From Alloprevotella sp. oral taxon 473 str. F0040 (GTDB lineage Bacteria; Bacteroidota; Bacteroidia; Bacteroidales; Bacteroidaceae): 64,000 nt of DNA. The notes beneath the pieces were generated by a model. That model was not told the origin of the DNA, did not search any database, and saw nothing but the letters and a program-made list of their open reading frames with translations. The position numbers were made by a program, and so were the translations under genes. The stretch covers positions 20,426-84,425 of the forward strand of contig NZ_KB290716.1 of NCBI RefSeq assembly GCF_000318095.2, read 5' to 3'. Of this stretch, positions 17,763 through 26,756 are shown one piece after another. Position 1 is the stretch's first letter, and every line of letters begins with the position of its first letter.

Positions 17763-17794
17763 CAAAGATACTAACTATCGAGGAACAAGCCAAA
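17763..17794 (-). promoter_or_regulatory. Bacteroidota-type promoter of the TPM-lemA pair
   Basis: On the minus strand, TTTG (17794-17791), 20 bases, then TATCTTTG (17770-17763). This matches the Bacteroidota primary-sigma consensus TTTG-N19/21-TAnnTTTG without mismatch. The start codon at 17678 is about 85 bases downstream. Confidence 0.8.
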
Positions 17795-17831
17795 AATCGC
17801 GCTTTATTTCAGTTATTACTAGTTATAACAT

Positions 17832-17886
17832 GATAAAAAACGCACACATCACAGCACACTAACTCTTACTAGCGTGCTGTGATGTG
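17832..17886 (-). terminator. Rho-independent terminator overlapping the DUF5715 gene end
   Basis: Perfect 13-bp arms, CACATCACAGCAC (17845-17857) and its complement at 17874-17886, form a hairpin. Read on the minus strand it is followed by GCGTTTTTT. One arm lies in the last codons of the DUF5715 gene, which stops at 17869. Confidence 0.8.
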
Positions 17887-18711
17887 AAAGCAGGATTGGT
17901 GAACTTCATATTTGACATAGCAAGTGCCCCGTTTGCGCTGATCATTCAGCACTTCGGCTAAAATACTCTTTAGGGTCACTGCCCATGTCTCTACCTGTGG
18001 AGGAAGAGCAGGATCTTGCACTCTGAAATAATGATTGTAGGAGATGTCAAAGGTAGTGCCAAAGCGATGACAGCTATTCTCCGAGGCGTTGCCATTATGA
18101 CGACGTAAACGCTGCACATCTTCCTCCGTACGGAGCACAGAAGTCACAATCAGTTTATGAAAAGGAATACCTTTGGTTGTAAGACTATCTAAAAAGGAAC
18201 GACTAATCTCTTCGAGCAATGTGGCTGCTCTAGGCACAAGATAGGGAATACTATGTGCTAATGGTTTGACTATGTAATAAGGACTATCTCCGATGAAGAC
18301 TAGTTTACTACCATGACGGGTGGCCTCTTCCCTATTCTGGCACGACTGAATACCAATTTTTGAAGCAGTAGCCAACTGCACATCGTTCAAGTCTGGGAAA
18401 GCTTCATCGAATGTGGGAACTGACGTCACACGATTCTTCACTGGTGTCCCGTCTTTGGTGAGCCAAATAGGATTGCGACGAGGAGCTAAAAAGAGACTAT
18501 CCTCTGAGCGACTATGCACTGTCACAGAATCATCGGCTTGTGACACTGCATCTCTAGCAGACTGTGTAAAACTCTCAATTTGTCGGGATGCCCATTCTGG
18601 GAAAAGAAGTTTTATGCCGAAGAGAAAAGCCACAAGCCCCCAAAACACTAACAAGAAATGATAGCGAGTAAACCTTTGATTGCTATGACGAATATCTCTT
18701 TTATCTGTCAT
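17869..18711 (-). CDS. DUF5715 family protein, M15-peptidase-like
   Basis: This 280-residue protein has one N-terminal membrane helix (about 18-38) and should face the periplasm. Its C-terminal domain carries SCHRFGTTFD (Ser213, His215, Asp222) and YEVHQSCFHIT (Glu269, His271, His276). Together with SVLRTEEDVQRLRR they resemble the SxHxxGxxxD and Glu/His zinc and catalytic residues of M15 D,D-carboxypeptidases (VanX/VanY). I therefore infer a cell-wall peptidase or a close relative, though the family is formally uncharacterised. It follows the DUF4924 gene by 57 bases and ends in its own terminator. Confidence 0.75.
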   Translation of the reverse strand: MTDKRDIRHSNQRFTRYHFLLVFWGLVAFLFGIKLLFPEWASRQIESFTQSARDAVSQADDSVTVHSRSEDSLFLAPRRNPIWLTKDGTPVKNRVTSVPTFDEAFPDLNDVQLATASKIGIQSCQNREEATRHGSKLVFIGDSPYYIVKPLAHSIPYLVPRAATLLEEISRSFLDSLTTKGIPFHKLIVTSVLRTEEDVQRLRRHNGNASENSCHRFGTTFDISYNHYFRVQDPALPPQVETWAVTLKSILAEVLNDQRKRGTCYVKYEVHQSCFHITAR

Positions 18712-18768
18712 GTGTTATTCTAAATATCTATGATGTAATGAGACTATACACTAAATGTCAATGCCACC

Positions 18769-19338
18769 CTAATCATTACTTTCTAACTTCCCTTCTCGAT
18801 TTACATTCCAATAGTCAGACAGCTGACCGAGGAAGGTGGATACATCTTTGGCAGCCGCTAGCGTTTCACTGCTAACCTCTTTTTTTTGTAAACGCAGAAG
18901 CATAACTCCATAAAGTAATTCAAAACAAAGTTCTAGCTCCTGGGGCACTCCTATACCTGATGTCTTATGCTCTGTCGATTGTTTAGCGCGAAGTTCGACG
19001 ATGTAGGGCAATACTTTGTAATACATCTGTCGATAATAAGGATACTTGGCATTATCGACCAAGAGTTCATGGACCTCTGCCAAACCCTCTATGACGTTCT
19101 TATTGATTTGTAAATGTCCTTGCTCAATCACTCCTTCTTCACGCATCATTGTGCAGAGATGGCCATACCATTCGTCCATGGCTACTCGCTGCAATTCAGA
19201 CACTTCAAAGCGAGACAAATAGTTCTCGCGGAGTTCATCAATACTACAGTGATGCGCACGAAGAATGTCTTCGACCTGCCACATATATAATAAGTATTCA
19301 GAACGATTGGTATATTGAAGACGTTGAGCTATCAGCAT
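18769..19338 (-). CDS. DUF4924 family protein
   Basis: A 189-residue, mainly helical cytosolic protein that I assign to the Bacteroidota family DUF4924. Recognisable parts are MLIAQRLQYTNRSEYLLYMWQVEDILR at the start (given here in two blocks by eye) and the late segment ELELCFELLYGVMLLRLQKK. There is no signal peptide and no known catalytic motif. The start overlaps nothing; it lies 6 bases after the LysE-type exporter gene, so the two are probably translated from one message together with DUF5715. Function unknown. Confidence 0.75.
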   Translation of the reverse strand: MLIAQRLQYTNRSEYLLYMWQVEDILRAHHCSIDELRENYLSRFEVSELQRVAMDEWYGHLCTMMREEGVIEQGHLQINKNVIEGLAEVHELLVDNAKYPYYRQMYYKVLPYIVELRAKQSTEHKTSGIGVPQELELCFELLYGVMLLRLQKKEVSSETLAAAKDVSTFLGQLSDYWNVNREGKLESND

Positions 19339-19344
19339 AACAGA

Positions 19345-20046
19345 CTAGGAAGAGATGGGTATTCTAACTTGGATGTGAAAGAGGGTAAGGAAAGCATAGA
19401 TAACACTCACCGTGAGCACGATGACACCTATGGTGCGATTGAGCACAATCATTCCTCGATAACCAAATGAGTTCTTCATGCGTGTGATGAGGTAGGTCAG
19501 TCCTCCCCACCACAACATTGCCCCTCCGAAGATGGACATATAGCCCCAAAATGCACCGAAGGGATTTTGCGGCACCGTAAAAGTGAGCTGCGCAAACAGA
19601 GCAATGAAGAGAAAGATGATTAGGGGATTGGAGAGCGTGAGAAAGAAAGAAGTGATAAAATTGTGTACTAAACTACCACGCTTATGTTTTGAACGGCGAA
19701 TAGCTTTGAGAGGATTGCTTAAAAGTGTGTGCAAACCAAAACCAAAGAGAATGGCACTTCCACCAATCTTCATCCAATATATGTTCTGTTCTTGTTCTAC
19801 AAATGACATAACGAGGGTCATACCAGCACCAGTGATGATGGCGTAAATGAGGTCGGAAAGGGAAGCTCCCAAGCCAGTAACTAAACCAACGTTACGTCCT
19901 CGATGCATGGTACGCTGAATACAGAGCACCCCCACTGGCCCCATCGGTGCAGACACGATGATACCAATGAGCAATCCTTTGACGATTAGCTGAATGGTGC
20001 TACTAAATATCGCCCAATCAATTAGTGGGCTTTCGAGAATAGACAT
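19345..20046 (-). CDS. LysE/RhtB family exporter
   Basis: A 233-residue inner membrane protein of the LysE family with about six hydrophobic segments. The N-terminal block GIIVSAPMGPVGVLCIQRTMHRGRN contains the family signature with two prolines and glycines, and SNPLIIFLFIALFAQL is the conserved mid-protein segment. Members export amino acids or related small molecules; the substrate here cannot be deduced. It begins a short minus-strand run with DUF4924 and DUF5715. The terminator of the gal operon lies directly upstream. Confidence 0.85.
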   Translation of the reverse strand: MSILESPLIDWAIFSSTIQLIVKGLLIGIIVSAPMGPVGVLCIQRTMHRGRNVGLVTGLGASLSDLIYAIITGAGMTLVMSFVEQEQNIYWMKIGGSAILFGFGLHTLLSNPLKAIRRSKHKRGSLVHNFITSFFLTLSNPLIIFLFIALFAQLTFTVPQNPFGAFWGYMSIFGGAMLWWGGLTYLITRMKNSFGYRGMIVLNRTIGVIVLTVSVIYAFLTLFHIQVRIPISS

Positions 20047-20080
20047 AGTACCTGCAAATATCGCTATTTTTAATGAGAAA

Positions 20081-20117
20081 AAAAAGCACTGAGCGAGGAA
20101 ATCGCTCAGTGCTTTTT
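20081..20117 (-). terminator. Terminator of the galactose operon
   Basis: Perfect 16-bp arms at 20081-20096 and 20102-20117 (AAAAAGCACTGAGCGA and its complement) enclose a 5-base loop; the arm ends give a run of T on either strand. It lies 50 bases beyond the galK stop codon and before the LysE gene. Confidence 0.9.
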
Positions 20118-20166
20118 AGAATAAAGGGCTTTTGCGAAGCCCTACGCACAAAAAGTGTGTGCTCGA

Positions 20167-21327
20167 TTAGCAGAGTTTACGAGCCCCATCACCGATAACC
20201 ACATCGATGATAATGGGTTCCTTGCCAAACTTTGCAGTGAATTTTTCCTTAACCACCTTGCAGAAGTTGTCATAGAGCTCATCGGCTACGAGGTTAATAG
20301 TGCAACCACCAAAGCCACCACCCATGATACGTGAACCTGTTACGCCTTCTTCACGCGCTACATCATTGAGATAATCGAGTTCTTCGCAAGATACTTCGTA
20401 CTCTTTGGAGAGACCTTCGTGGGTTTCATACATCATCTTGCCCACAGTTTCATAGTCACCCTTCTCAAGAGCATCACATACTGTGAGCACGCGTTCACGT
20501 TCACCGATAACATAGTGTGCACGGAGTGCATCTTCTTCACTCACTTGACCACGAACTTCATCGAGTTGTTCGTAGCTAGCATCACGTAAGCTCTCAACTT
20601 CAGGGTGAAGCTTATGGATAGCTTCAGCTACACGTTCGCAGCTACGGCGACGATCATTGTAAGGAGAACCCACGAGTTCGTGCTTCACTTGAGAGTTCAC
20701 AAGAACAAGCTTATAGCCCTTAGGGTTAAAAGGGAAGTATTCAAACTCACCGCTGCGGCAGTCAAGACGCATGAGAGAGCCAGCCTTACCATGAACGGAA
20801 GCAAATTGGTCCATAATACCGCAGTTGCAACCTACATATTTGTGCTCTGTGCGTTGACCAACACGTGCAAGTTCCATTTTTTCAATTTTGTTTTCACCCC
20901 AAATATCATTGAGTGCAAAAGCATAAACTGATTCAAGAGCTGCAGAAGAACTCATTCCAGCTCCAAGGGGTACGTCACCTGCAAAAGCAGTGTTGAAACC
21001 TTCTACAGGAACACCGAGTTCCATCATTTCGCGGCAAACACCAAAGATGTAACGTGCCCAACTTGCAGAAGGACCTGCGGGATCATCAAGAGAAAACTCT
21101 GTATAGTCCTTCAAGTCGATAGAGTAAGCGCGTACTGTGCGAGTGCCGTTGGGCTTGATTTCTGCAATCATACCTTGCTGTACAGCACCAGGGAATACGA
21201 ATCCGTTGTTGTAGTCGGTGTGTTCACCAATCAAGTTGATACGACCAGGAGAAGCATATACAGAACCAGTAGTGCCGTCGAAGTGTTTTTGAAAACGGCT
21301 ACGAACGTCATCGATAGTAAGTTTCAT
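20167..21327 (-). CDS. galK: Galactokinase
   Basis: GalK phosphorylates alpha-D-galactose at C1 in the Leloir pathway. The 386-residue GHMP kinase has the sugar-binding signature GRINLIGEHTDYNNGFVFP near residues 28-46, the ATP-binding loop PLGAGMSSSAALE (about 125-137) and the third motif GSRIMGGGFGGCTINLV near the end. The catalytic aspartate region CGIMDQFAS is present. Length is normal. It is the last gene of the galM-MFS-galK operon and is followed by a strong terminator. galT is not in the window. Confidence 0.97.
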   Translation of the reverse strand: MKLTIDDVRSRFQKHFDGTTGSVYASPGRINLIGEHTDYNNGFVFPGAVQQGMIAEIKPNGTRTVRAYSIDLKDYTEFSLDDPAGPSASWARYIFGVCREMMELGVPVEGFNTAFAGDVPLGAGMSSSAALESVYAFALNDIWGENKIEKMELARVGQRTEHKYVGCNCGIMDQFASVHGKAGSLMRLDCRSGEFEYFPFNPKGYKLVLVNSQVKHELVGSPYNDRRRSCERVAEAIHKLHPEVESLRDASYEQLDEVRGQVSEEDALRAHYVIGERERVLTVCDALEKGDYETVGKMMYETHEGLSKEYEVSCEELDYLNDVAREEGVTGSRIMGGGFGGCTINLVADELYDNFCKVVKEKFTAKFGKEPIIIDVVIGDGARKLC

Positions 21328-21365
21328 GGAAAATATTGTTTTGAGGGGTTATGAGGAATACCTAG

Positions 21366-21402
21366 TGGTGCAATGCTCTCCCCGAGTAGGGAGGCATTGC
21401 CA
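21366..21402 (-). other. Hairpin in the MFS-galK gap
   Basis: Arms GCAATGC/GCATTGC with inner CTCCC/GGGAG and outer GTGG/CCAC pair across a 6-base loop in the 99-base gap between the transporter and galK. There is no T-run on the minus strand, so it is more likely an RNA-stabilising or attenuating structure than a full terminator. Confidence 0.6.
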
Positions 21403-21426
21403 CAAGGCTATAGAAATACTTGGAAA

Positions 21427-22716
21427 TTAAGCTTCATCACGACGGCTTACGCGGCTTCCAACAAGTGCGTAGAAGAGAATATAAGCCGCGCAGAATACTA
21501 CCACCCAGAAGCTAGCATTGTAACCAAAGAGGTCGGCTACATAGCCTTGAACAGCCATCATCACAGCACAACCAAAGACCATGGTCATGAAGATACCACT
21601 GGCGATTGCAGTGAAACGTCCAAGACCTTCTACTGCGAGGTTGAAGATCGCTCCCCACATCACAGAGGTGCAAAGACCGACAAGGAGAAGAGAGAAGGTG
21701 CCAAGAGGAATGGGTTGCCAGATGAGTTCAAGAGTACTCCAGTTTACACCGGGGAAGTTTACCAAAACATCGCTAGGAGCAAACATACCGAAGAGTACAA
21801 GCACAAGAGTTGCAGTAGAAACAGCAGTAATCATAGCGCGGCTGCTCACCTTGCTACCGATACTAGCACCTACAAAACGTCCTACAAGCATCATAAACCA
21901 ATATACAGCAACGAGCAAACCAACCGTAGCTACAGGAATACCTTGAGCTACCAGGTCTTGCTGCACGAAGTTAGGTACACCTACTTCAATGCCCATGTAG
22001 AGGAAGATAGCCAAAGCACCGAGAGCAAAGTGACGGAAACCGAGTGCACCAGCAATCAATTGACCTGTAGTGAGCGTGCTAGACTCTTTTTCTTCTTTGA
22101 CAGGCTCTTCAATCTTGGTAAAAAGAATCACAACAAAAGCAATAGCAAAAATCGCAAAAGCAATGAGCAAAGCAGGAGAAGCATCAGAAATACGAGCCTT
22201 GCTTACATCTGCGATGAGAGCACCCATAAGAATGTAGCAAGCCACAGCAGCAGAAGAGTTGAACACACCACCGAGCTGAATGAGCTGATTACCTGAGTTA
22301 CCACCGCCACCAAGGACGTTAAGCATAGGGTTCACAACGCTGTTGAGGATAGCCATGCAGAGACCTGCGATGAACGCACCAGCAAGATATACAGCAAACA
22401 CCAAACCGAGGTTTTCTTGAGCGTTGAGCTGTCCGCTAAACCATTGGATAGCAATACCCACCATACCGACAACGAGACCACCAAGGGCTGTTTTCTTGTA
22501 ACCATACTTAGAAATGAGCAAACCTGCGGGGATACCCATCACAAGATAAGCTACGAAGTTACCATAGTTACCAATCTGTGCCAACACATTGGAGATAGGA
22601 CCTTGGTTTTTAATAATCGTTGCCATGGGCGTGCAGAGGTTTGTCACGAAGGCAATCATAGCGAAGAGGGCAATCATCACAATAATTGCACCCCATTGTT
22701 TGGTTTTTTGAGCCAT
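21427..22716 (-). CDS. MFS sugar:H+ symporter, FucP/GluP type
   Basis: A 429-residue major facilitator with twelve predicted membrane helices. The N-terminal segments (KNQGPISNVLAQIGNYGNFVAYLVMGIPAGLLISKYGYKKT in several pieces) and the block FVQQDLVAQG with YWFMMLVGRFVG are typical of the fucose/glucose-galactose permease group. Its place between galM and galK indicates that it imports galactose, probably with protons. Sequence alone does not exclude glucose or another hexose. The gaps on both sides (90 and 99 bases) contain hairpins. Confidence 0.88.
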   Translation of the reverse strand: MAQKTKQWGAIIVMIALFAMIAFVTNLCTPMATIIKNQGPISNVLAQIGNYGNFVAYLVMGIPAGLLISKYGYKKTALGGLVVGMVGIAIQWFSGQLNAQENLGLVFAVYLAGAFIAGLCMAILNSVVNPMLNVLGGGGNSGNQLIQLGGVFNSSAAVACYILMGALIADVSKARISDASPALLIAFAIFAIAFVVILFTKIEEPVKEEKESSTLTTGQLIAGALGFRHFALGALAIFLYMGIEVGVPNFVQQDLVAQGIPVATVGLLVAVYWFMMLVGRFVGASIGSKVSSRAMITAVSTATLVLVLFGMFAPSDVLVNFPGVNWSTLELIWQPIPLGTFSLLLVGLCTSVMWGAIFNLAVEGLGRFTAIASGIFMTMVFGCAVMMAVQGYVADLFGYNASFWVVVFCAAYILFYALVGSRVSRRDEA

Positions 22717-22764
22717 TGAATGTATTTGATTAGATTTTTATTTAATTAGTTTTCGAGAGAAAAG

Positions 22765-22794
22765 GCTCGTACTGAGACATCACCCAGCACGAGC
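22765..22794 (-). other. Hairpin in the galM-MFS gap
   Basis: GCTCGT (22765-22770) pairs with ACGAGC (22789-22794), and CTG with CAG inside, around a 10-base loop. It lies in the 90-base gap between galM and the transporter. No T-run follows. Confidence 0.5.
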
Positions 22795-22806
22795 TGATGC
22801 TTTCCA

Positions 22807-23889
22807 TTAAGCTTCTACACCAAATTTGTAGACTGTCTTTTGCGTGTACACTTCACCAGGATTCAACACGACGCTGGGGAAATGTGGTTTATTGGGGCTA
22901 TCGGGAAAATGTTGTGCTTCAAAGCAGAGTGCAGAACGACGTCCGAAAGTAGCACCATGATAACCAGGAAATCCATTAGCCCAGTTATCTGAATAGAACT
23001 GCATTCCTGGCTCTGTGGTATAGACTTCCATCGTGCGACCACTCACAGGCTCCTTGATTTTAGCTGCAAAGGAGAGTTCACCAACTTCCTTTTTATTCAG
23101 CACAAAGCAATGATCGTAACCAGCTCCATTCTTGATTTGTTCGTCTTTTGGATCATCAATACGTTCACCAACTACATGAGGAGTACGGAAATCAAAAGGT
23201 GTGCCTTCTACCTTACGCACTTCACCAGTAGGAATACAAGTTTCGTCAATAGGAATGTAGAAATCTGCGTTGATTTCACACACAGTATCCATGGCTGTTG
23301 GTGTAGGATTTCCTAAACCTTGGAGAGAGAAGAAACCATGACTTGTCATATTCACCACCGTCTTCTTGTTAGTAGTGCCGCGATAATCTATTACAAGTTC
23401 ATTTTCATCCGTCCAAGTATAACGCACCGTCATGGAGAGTTCACCAGGGAAACCTTCTTCATAATAGGGAGATACATAGCGAAGCACAAGCGTTTGTGCG
23501 CCAATCTGCTCTGCATCCCACACACGTGCATGAAAACCAGTTGGACCACCATGAAGATGATTAGGACCATTGTTCACAGAAAGACGGTATTCTTTGCCGT
23601 TAAGTTGGAAACGTCCTCGCGCAATACGGTTGCCGTAGCGACCAACTAAAGTAGAGAGGAAGGGTTCAGGTGAATTGATACAAGCATCAATATTGTCATG
23701 TGCTTGAATCACATTGGTGTGCTTTCCATCACGATCGGGCACCATGATTGCCACAATAGTACCACCATAGTTGGTAATAGCAACTTCATTACCTTGGATA
23801 TTGCGCAAGAAGAAAAGATTTGTCTTCTTTCCATCAATTTCCTTTTGAAAATCGGCGGGATTAAGACCGCTAAGTGCTTGAGTTTCCAT
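22807..23889 (-). CDS. galM: Aldose 1-epimerase (galactose mutarotase)
   Basis: GalM interconverts alpha and beta galactose so that galactokinase can use it. From the ATG at 23889 the protein has 360 residues. Visible family blocks are the substrate-binding GPNHLHGGPTGFHARVWD and TSHGFFSL segments, and the catalytic glutamate region LCFEAQHFPDSPN. An in-frame ATG at 24009 would add 40 residues, but these lie upstream of the promoter at 23980-24010 and have no conserved features, so the shorter start is preferred. It is the first gene of the galactose operon. Confidence 0.95.
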   Translation of the reverse strand: METQALSGLNPADFQKEIDGKKTNLFFLRNIQGNEVAITNYGGTIVAIMVPDRDGKHTNVIQAHDNIDACINSPEPFLSTLVGRYGNRIARGRFQLNGKEYRLSVNNGPNHLHGGPTGFHARVWDAEQIGAQTLVLRYVSPYYEEGFPGELSMTVRYTWTDENELVIDYRGTTNKKTVVNMTSHGFFSLQGLGNPTPTAMDTVCEINADFYIPIDETCIPTGEVRKVEGTPFDFRTPHVVGERIDDPKDEQIKNGAGYDHCFVLNKKEVGELSFAAKIKEPVSGRTMEVYTTEPGMQFYSDNWANGFPGYHGATFGRRSALCFEAQHFPDSPNKPHFPSVVLNPGEVYTQKTVYKFGVEA

Positions 23890-23979
23890 TGTTGTATAGA
23901 CTAAACTAATGGGATTGTATTGCAAAAATATCAATCGAAGTGCATGGCATTTTGGCCTTGATTTGCTTTCTTCGTGTTG

Positions 23980-24010
23980 CAAATCTACGAATTTATTTCC
24001 TTCGTACAAA
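23980..24010 (-). promoter_or_regulatory. Promoter of the galM-MFS-galK operon
   Basis: On the minus strand, TTTG (24010-24007), 19 bases, then TAGATTTG (23987-23980), a full match to the Bacteroidota consensus. The galM start at 23889 is about 90 bases downstream. The position excludes a longer galM reading frame beginning at 24009. Confidence 0.8.
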
Positions 24011-24037
24011 GCAAAAGCGCAAAAAAAACAGAAAAAT

Positions 24038-24086
24038 TTCAGAGCCAGAAATGAACATTTCTGAGCGACAATGAAATTCTTCTGAG
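24038..24086 (-). repeat. Array D: three 7-bp units at exact 21-bp spacing
   Basis: TTCAGAG (24038), TTCTGAG (24059) and TTCTGAG (24080) are exactly 21 bases apart, just upstream of the gal promoter. On the minus strand the same Ser-Glu heptad frame seen in the other arrays is readable (for example SEMFISG). Copies are more degenerate than at 14015 and 58909. The rest of the 538-base gap between galM and era has only the gal promoter and the era terminator. Confidence 0.6.
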
Positions 24087-24283
24087 TTTTTCTAATATGC
24101 CTGATAAAACGAGCAAGAAAACAAGTTCTTTTTTCCTGTTTAGACTAAAAGGGTACACACAAAATCATAGCAAGATGAGACTCGTTATCACTCTTTTTTC
24201 CTTCATCATCTACACGATAACCTAACAGAAAAGCCAGAAACTAGCATGCAACTACAGACATTCTTAAATTCTAATTTCAAGTT

Positions 24284-24329
24284 TATAAAAACCACCCTCT
24301 GTATATCATATTCATACAGAGGGTGGTTT
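24284..24329 (-). terminator. Terminator of the yceD-rpmF-fabH-era operon
   Basis: Perfect 16-bp arms (24289-24304 and 24314-24329, AAACCACCCTCTGTAT and complement) with a 9-base loop; on the minus strand the stem is followed by TTTTTATAA. It lies about 100 bases beyond the era stop codon. Confidence 0.85.
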
Positions 24330-24427
24330 ACACGATCCCTACGGATTTATTGGGTGGAGTCATCCACCTAATCCATGATTTCTTTTGACAACTCGCACAT
24401 AGCGGTGCTACTACGAGCTGCAACTAT

Positions 24428-25309
24428 CTAGTCTAGACGATAACCAAAGGCTTCAAGACGACGATCATTTTGTCGCCAGTCTTTGTCCACTTTCACATAG
24501 ACTTCTAGATATATACTCTTTTGGAAGAACTTCTCTAGGGTTTTACGAGCTTCGGTAGACACCTTCTTCAGCGCAACGCCTTTATGACCTATAATTATAC
24601 CCTTCTGGCTATCGCGCTCTACGTAGATAATCGCACGAATGCGAATATTCTTCTCTGATTCCTTGAACTCTTCTACTGCTACTTCCACCGAATAGGGAAT
24701 CTCCTTATCATAATAAAGAAGAATCTTTTCGCGGATAATTTCATTCACGAAGAACCGAGCTGGCTTGTCTGTCCATTGATCTTTATCGAAATAAGGGGGT
24801 GAGTCAGGCAACAACTCTTTAATTCTTGCTAGCACAGCATCAACATTAAACTTTGCTTGTGCTGAAATCGGGAAGATTTCTGCTGTTGGCAAAACTTCGT
24901 GCCAAGCTTCTATCAGCTTCATCACACCCTCTTGATTGGAGAGGTCTATTTTATTGATCAACACAAAAACGGGAATCTTCATGCGTTGCACCTTAGTGAT
25001 GAAATCTGCATTCTTGTCTGGTTTCTCGACTACATCAGTCACATAGAGCAAAATATCAGCATCTTGCAAAGCTCCTTCTGAGAATGCCAACATGGACTCC
25101 TGCAACTTGTAATTAGGTTTGAGCACACCAGGGGTGTCAGAAAATACTATTTGAGCATCCTCCGAATTGATAATACCCATAATACGGTGTCTTGTGGTCT
25201 GGGCTTTGAATGTTGCTATGGAAATACGTTCGCCCATGAGGAGATTCATGAGAGTGGATTTCCCCACATTGGGATTACCTACAATATTTACGAAACCTGC
25301 TTTATGCAT
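24428..25309 (-). CDS. era: GTPase Era
   Basis: Era (293 residues) is an essential GTPase that binds the 3' end of 16S rRNA and helps mature the small subunit. G1 GNPNVGKSTL is at about residues 11-20, G3 DTPG near 59-62 and G4 NKID near 119-122. The C-terminal KH RNA-binding domain includes the block IIGHKGVALKKVSTEARKTLEKFF. The length is normal. It is last in the yceD-rpmF-fabH-era series, a conserved order in Bacteroidales, and a terminator follows. Confidence 0.97.
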   Translation of the reverse strand: MHKAGFVNIVGNPNVGKSTLMNLLMGERISIATFKAQTTRHRIMGIINSEDAQIVFSDTPGVLKPNYKLQESMLAFSEGALQDADILLYVTDVVEKPDKNADFITKVQRMKIPVFVLINKIDLSNQEGVMKLIEAWHEVLPTAEIFPISAQAKFNVDAVLARIKELLPDSPPYFDKDQWTDKPARFFVNEIIREKILLYYDKEIPYSVEVAVEEFKESEKNIRIRAIIYVERDSQKGIIIGHKGVALKKVSTEARKTLEKFFQKSIYLEVYVKVDKDWRQNDRRLEAFGYRLD

Positions 25310-25429
25310 AGAATATACGTTGAGAATTGAAGAAGGGCATCTAATGAGCCAGTTGTAAGAAAAGACGTTTTATTCTCCTCATCCTTGAGTCTGAAGTCCT
25401 GGAGTACCAATGAATAAAACGATAGAAGA

Positions 25430-25471
25430 AGCGACTTCCAGCCAGTGCCCAGTGCAAGACCGAAAGTCGCT
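25430..25471 (-). terminator. Weak terminator-like hairpin between fabH and era
   Basis: AGCGACTT (25430-25437) and AAGTCGCT (25464-25471) pair across a 26-base loop in the 234-base fabH-era gap. On the minus strand TTCTTCTATCGTTTTATT follows. It may reduce read-through into era rather than block it. Confidence 0.4.
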
Positions 25472-25543
25472 CATTATTTGGGGTTACAACTTTGGGAGAA
25501 TCAAAGTGCAACTGAGGCTTAAGATAGGTCTAATCAATAGAAA

Positions 25544-26542
25544 CTACTGACCATCATATCCCCACTTCATGTAGGCAGCACCCCAGGTGAAACCTGCTCC
25601 AAAGGCTGTAAGCACGATGTTATCACCCTTCTTAAGCTGCTTTTCATAGTCCCAAAGCGCAAGGGGAAGAGTGGCAGCTGAGGTATTACCATAGCGTTGA
25701 ATATTGAGCATCACTTTGTCCATAGGGAGCTCCAAGCGGTTGGCCACAGCCTCGATGATGCGCACGTTGGCTTGGTGAGGGAGCACCCATGTGATGCTAT
25801 CGCCATTCAAACCATTGCGTTCGGCAATGGTGGCACAAGCATCGCTCATGTTTGTCACAGCAAAGCGATAGACTGTACGTCCTTCTTGGTGCAACTTGTG
25901 CATCTTGTGGTCGATAGTGAAATAAGAGGGAGGACAAGCAGAGCCACCAGCGCGCATGCAGAGGAAAGGAAGTCCCTTACCATCAGCACGGAGATAGCTG
26001 TCTTTCCAACCGAAATCCTCAGTCGTAGGCTCAACGAGCACAGCCGCAGCACCATCACCAAAGATTGGACTAGTGGCACGGTCGCTATAGTCTACGATAG
26101 ACGACATTTTATCAGCACCAACAACGACAACTTTCTTGTAGCGTCCGCACTGCACCATTGAAGCAGCCATGTCCATAGCAAAGAGGAAACCGCAGCATGC
26201 AGCTTGAAGATCAACACAGAAGGCATTTTTCATGCCGACACGTCCCACTACTATGCTCGATGTTGTAGGGAAAGGATAATCGGGCGTAGTGGTGGCTACG
26301 ATCACGCAATCAATGTCTTGTGGATCGGTGATAGTCTTTTCAAGGAGTTGCTTCACGGCCTTGCGCGCCATGTAGCTAGTGCCTAAACCTTCTTCGTTGA
26401 GAATGCGACGTTCTTTGATACCAATTCTGGTCATGATCCACTCATCGTTGGTTTCAACCATACGAGAGAGTTCGTCGTTGTTAAGGACATATTCGGGGAC
26501 GTATCCGCCTACGCCCGTGATAACGGCATTGATTTTTTCCAT
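25544..26542 (-). CDS. fabH: 3-oxoacyl-ACP synthase III
   Basis: FabH condenses acyl-CoA with malonyl-ACP to start fatty acid synthesis. The 332-residue protein has the complete Cys-His-Asn triad: Cys116 in LQAACCGF, His256 in LPHQAN and Asn286 in YGNTSAA. The C-terminal [13 protein letters not shown] is also typical. The start codon gives the usual N-terminus running into [15 protein letters not shown]. It lies downstream of rpmF, with a hairpin in the gap, and upstream of era. Confidence 0.97.
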   Translation of the reverse strand: MEKINAVITGVGGYVPEYVLNNDELSRMVETNDEWIMTRIGIKERRILNEEGLGTSYMARKAVKQLLEKTITDPQDIDCVIVATTTPDYPFPTTSSIVVGRVGMKNAFCVDLQAACCGFLFAMDMAASMVQCGRYKKVVVVGADKMSSIVDYSDRATSPIFGDGAAAVLVEPTTEDFGWKDSYLRADGKGLPFLCMRAGGSACPPSYFTIDHKMHKLHQEGRTVYRFAVTNMSDACATIAERNGLNGDSITWVLPHQANVRIIEAVANRLELPMDKVMLNIQRYGNTSAATLPLALWDYEKQLKKGDNIVLTAFGAGFTWGAAYMKWGYDGQ

Positions 26543-26703
26543 TTGAGGGAAAGATATAAGTTGTTAGCCCAAACTTTGTCGTTGTGCTGAGGGAGAGCTA
26601 ATGAAATAAGTCGCCGTAAATTGCAAGCGGCGGTGCGACATTGGTCAATCTTCCTGTTAGTGCACGATGCAGGGGTTGGACTTTGCCCCAGATAAAACAA
26701 GAA

Positions 26704-26743
26704 TGCGGTTTCCGGCAGGCTAGACTAGCCACCGAAAACCGCA
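26704..26743 (-). terminator. Hairpin after rpmF
   Basis: TGCGGTTTCCGG and CCGAAAACCGCA pair with one mismatch, and an inner GGCTA/TAGCC stem adds stability. On the minus strand TTCTTGTTTTATC follows. It lies 13 bases past the rpmF stop, so it may lower expression of fabH relative to the ribosomal protein. Confidence 0.6.
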
Positions 26744-26756
26744 AAATGCGTGTAGA

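Noticed and set aside
21373-22296. Plus-strand open frame of 307 codons opposite the MFS transporter
   Set aside because: It is entirely antisense to a clearly functional transporter and has no protein-like features; long shadows are common in this composition.
23889-24009. N-terminal extension of GalM to the ATG at 24009
   Set aside because: The extension lies over an exact consensus promoter and has no family similarity.
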